Source: an uncultured Roseicyclus sp. (GTDB lineage: Bacteria; Pseudomonadota; Alphaproteobacteria; Rhodobacterales; Rhodobacteraceae). From it: a DNA stretch of 64,000 nucleotides. Location of the stretch: the NCBI GenBank assembly GCA_947491935.1, contig CANLLF010000002.1:62001-126000 (forward strand). Reading direction: 5' to 3'. The position numbers and the translations under genes were made by a program. Positions 62,643-64,000 of this stretch are shown here, one piece after another. A model generated the notes under the pieces. It was not told the DNA's origin. It saw only the letters and a list, made by a program, of their open reading frames with translations, and made no database searches. Position 1 is the stretch's first letter; each line of letters starts with the position of its first letter.

Positions 62643-64000
62643 ATGACCCAAATCCTAGCCATCGACCAGGGCACGACTTCATCCCGCGCGATTGTCTTTG
62701 ATGGCGATCTGCGCCCCACAGCGAGTGCCCAGAAGGAATTCACGCAACATTTTCCCGCCTCCGGCTGGGTCGAACATGACCCGGATGAAATCTGGGATAC
62801 GGTGCTTGAGACGTGCCGTGGCGCGCTGGACAAGGGCGGCGATGTCGCCGCCATCGGGATCACCAATCAACGCGAAACAGTTGTGTTGTGGGATCGCGAA
62901 ACGGGCGCACCCGTTCACAATGCCATCGTCTGGCAGGATCGCCGCACGGCGGAGCTTTGCGCGCAGCTAAAGGCCGATGGCCATGAGCCGATGGTGCAGG
63001 AAAAGACCGGCCTGCTGCTCGACCCCTATTTCAGCGGCACCAAGCTGGCATGGCTCTTGGATAACGTGGATGGGGCGCGGGCCCGCGCCGAAGCCGGAAC
63101 CCTTGCCTTCGGCACCATCGACAGCTTCCTGATCTGGCGGCTGACCGGGGGCGAGCGCCACGTGACGGACGCGACCAATGCGGCGCGGACGCTTCTTTAC
63201 AACATCCGTGACGGGCGATGGGATGACGAGATCCTGTCGATGCTGAACATACCCGCCGCGATCCTGCCCGAGGTGTTGGACAGCGGCGCGGATTTTGGCG
63301 AGACGACGCTTTTCGGCGGCGCATTGCCGATCTTGGGCGTGGCGGGTGACCAGCAGGCCGCAACCGTTGGGCAGGCATGTTTCCAGCCGGGCATGCTGAA
63401 GTCGACTTACGGAACCGGGTGCTTCGCGTTGTTGAACACGGGTGACACGCTGGTGACGTCACAAAACCGGATGCTGGGGACCATTGCGTACCAGTTCGAT
63501 GGCAAGCCAACTTATGCGCTGGAGGGCTCCATCTTCATCGCAGGCGCGGTTGTGCAATGGCTGCGTGATGGATTGAAGATCATCGACGATGCCTCACAAA
63601 GCGCCGGACTGGCAGAGGCGGCGGACCCCACCCAGGCGCTCTATCTTGTGCCGGCCTTTACCGGTTTGGGGGCACCATATTGGGACCCGGACGCGCGGGG
63701 TGCCATTTATGGGCTGACGCGCAACTCCGGCCCGGCCGAGATCGCGCGCGCGGCGTTGGAATCCGTCGGGTTCCAGACGCGGGACCTGTTGGAAGCAATG
63801 TTGGCCGACTATGACGGCGGCGATGGCGGCAACGTTCGGGTGGATGGCGGTATGACGGCCAGCGACTGGACCATGCAGTTCCTGTCGGACATCCTCGGTG
63901 CGCCCGTGGATCGCCCGCAGGTGCTTGAGACCACGGCGCTTGGGGCGGCATGGATTGCCGGGAACCGCGCCGGGATTTATCCCGATCAGTCGGGGTTCGC
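62643..64000 (+). CDS. glpK: Glycerol kinase (partial, C-terminus off window)
   Basis: The first 452 residues are present. The enzyme phosphorylates glycerol with ATP, giving the substrate of Glp[14 protein letters not shown] is the phosphate-binding N-terminus; [37 protein letters not shown] and [10 protein letters not shown] are standard glycerol-kinase blocks. About 40 residues remain beyond the window edge. The operon order glpD-glpK is common in Rhodobacteraceae. Confidence 0.95.
   Translation, partial: MTQILAIDQGTTSSRAIVFDGDLRPTASAQKEFTQHFPASGWVEHDPDEIWDTVLETCRGALDKGGDVAAIGITNQRETVVLWDRETGAPVHNAIVWQDRRTAELCAQLKADGHEPMVQEKTGLLLDPYFSGTKLAWLLDNVDGARARAEAGTLAFGTIDSFLIWRLTGGERHVTDATNAARTLLYNIRDGRWDDEILSMLNIPAAILPEVLDSGADFGETTLFGGALPILGVAGDQQAATVGQACFQPGMLKSTYGTGCFALLNTGDTLVTSQNRMLGTIAYQFDGKPTYALEGSIFIAGAVVQWLRDGLKIIDDASQSAGLAEAADPTQALYLVPAFTGLGAPYWDPDARGAIYGLTRNSGPAEIARAALESVGFQTRDLLEAMLADYDGGDGGNVRVDGGMTASDWTMQFLSDILGAPVDRPQVLETTALGAAWIAGNRAGIYPDQSGF

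Overview
This 64 kb window is GC-rich, densely coded chromosomal DNA. The gene content and order point to an alphaproteobacterium of the Rhodobacteraceae (Roseobacter-type): an acs / VC_2705-type acetate symporter / DUF4212 / DUF294-CBS / exonuclease block, a complete mrpABCDEFG operon, TRAP and ABC importers, glpD-glpK, and many 4-bp ATGA/GTGA gene overlaps. This assignment comes from gene order and protein type, not from a 16S rRNA gene.

Region 1 (1-13.5 kb) is a catabolic gene cluster. A minus-strand operon encodes a cytochrome P450, SDR, ThuA-like protein, SDR and a NIPSNAP protein (cut by the window start). A divergent MarR regulator and a plus-strand operon follow (two amidohydrolases and a second, paralogous P450). 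A convergent minus operon encodes a TRAP importer (dctPQM), a SnoaL-like protein and a Rieske oxygenase alpha subunit. A plus-strand SDR gene at the edge is broken by an in-frame stop. Matching 12-bp palindromes (ATCGATATCGAT, ATTGATATCAAT) and a weaker copy lie in front of these operons, suggesting one MarR regulon for uptake and oxidation of one unknown organic compound.

Region 2 (13.7-31.8 kb) is a second catabolic locus. A divergent MFS transporter faces a plus operon (thiolase-like, Zn-ribbon/OB partner, AMP-forming acyl-CoA synthetase, aldehyde dehydrogenase, UTRA GntR regulator, nucleoside hydrolase). It converges with an 11-gene minus operon (nucleoside phosphorylase, YnjB-type ABC importer, sugar 3-epimerase-like protein, DhaL, DhaK, LacD-type class I aldolase, SDR, fucose-isomerase-fold protein). 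The same operator-like sequence TTGTATCTACAA precedes both operons, 17 kb apart, which makes this a likely single GntR regulon. The best reading is import of a nucleoside- or glycoside-like compound, base removal, isomerisation, phosphorylation and aldol cleavage of the sugar, with the released aldehyde oxidised and activated to a CoA ester. This is the strongest candidate for an undescribed pathway.

A gene-less stretch of about 0.5 kb then abuts the 3' end of a tRNA-Met(CAT) gene (32.3 kb), and the rest looks like core genome. Region 3 (32.4-41.8 kb) has a second GntR regulator, a membrane sensor-like protein fused to a DnaQ exonuclease, a DUF294/CBS/cNMP protein, an acetate-type symporter, DUF4212 and acetyl-CoA synthetase. 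Region 4 (42-50 kb) has a two-domain SnoaL-like protein, an ABC importer without its own ATPase, two LysR regulators and a degenerate Ldh2-like protein. Region 5 (50-64 kb) has the Mrp Na+/H+ antiporter operon, a metallophosphatase, an FtsX-type exporter with its ATPase divergent from a TesA-type esterase, and glpD followed by a glpK truncated by the window end.
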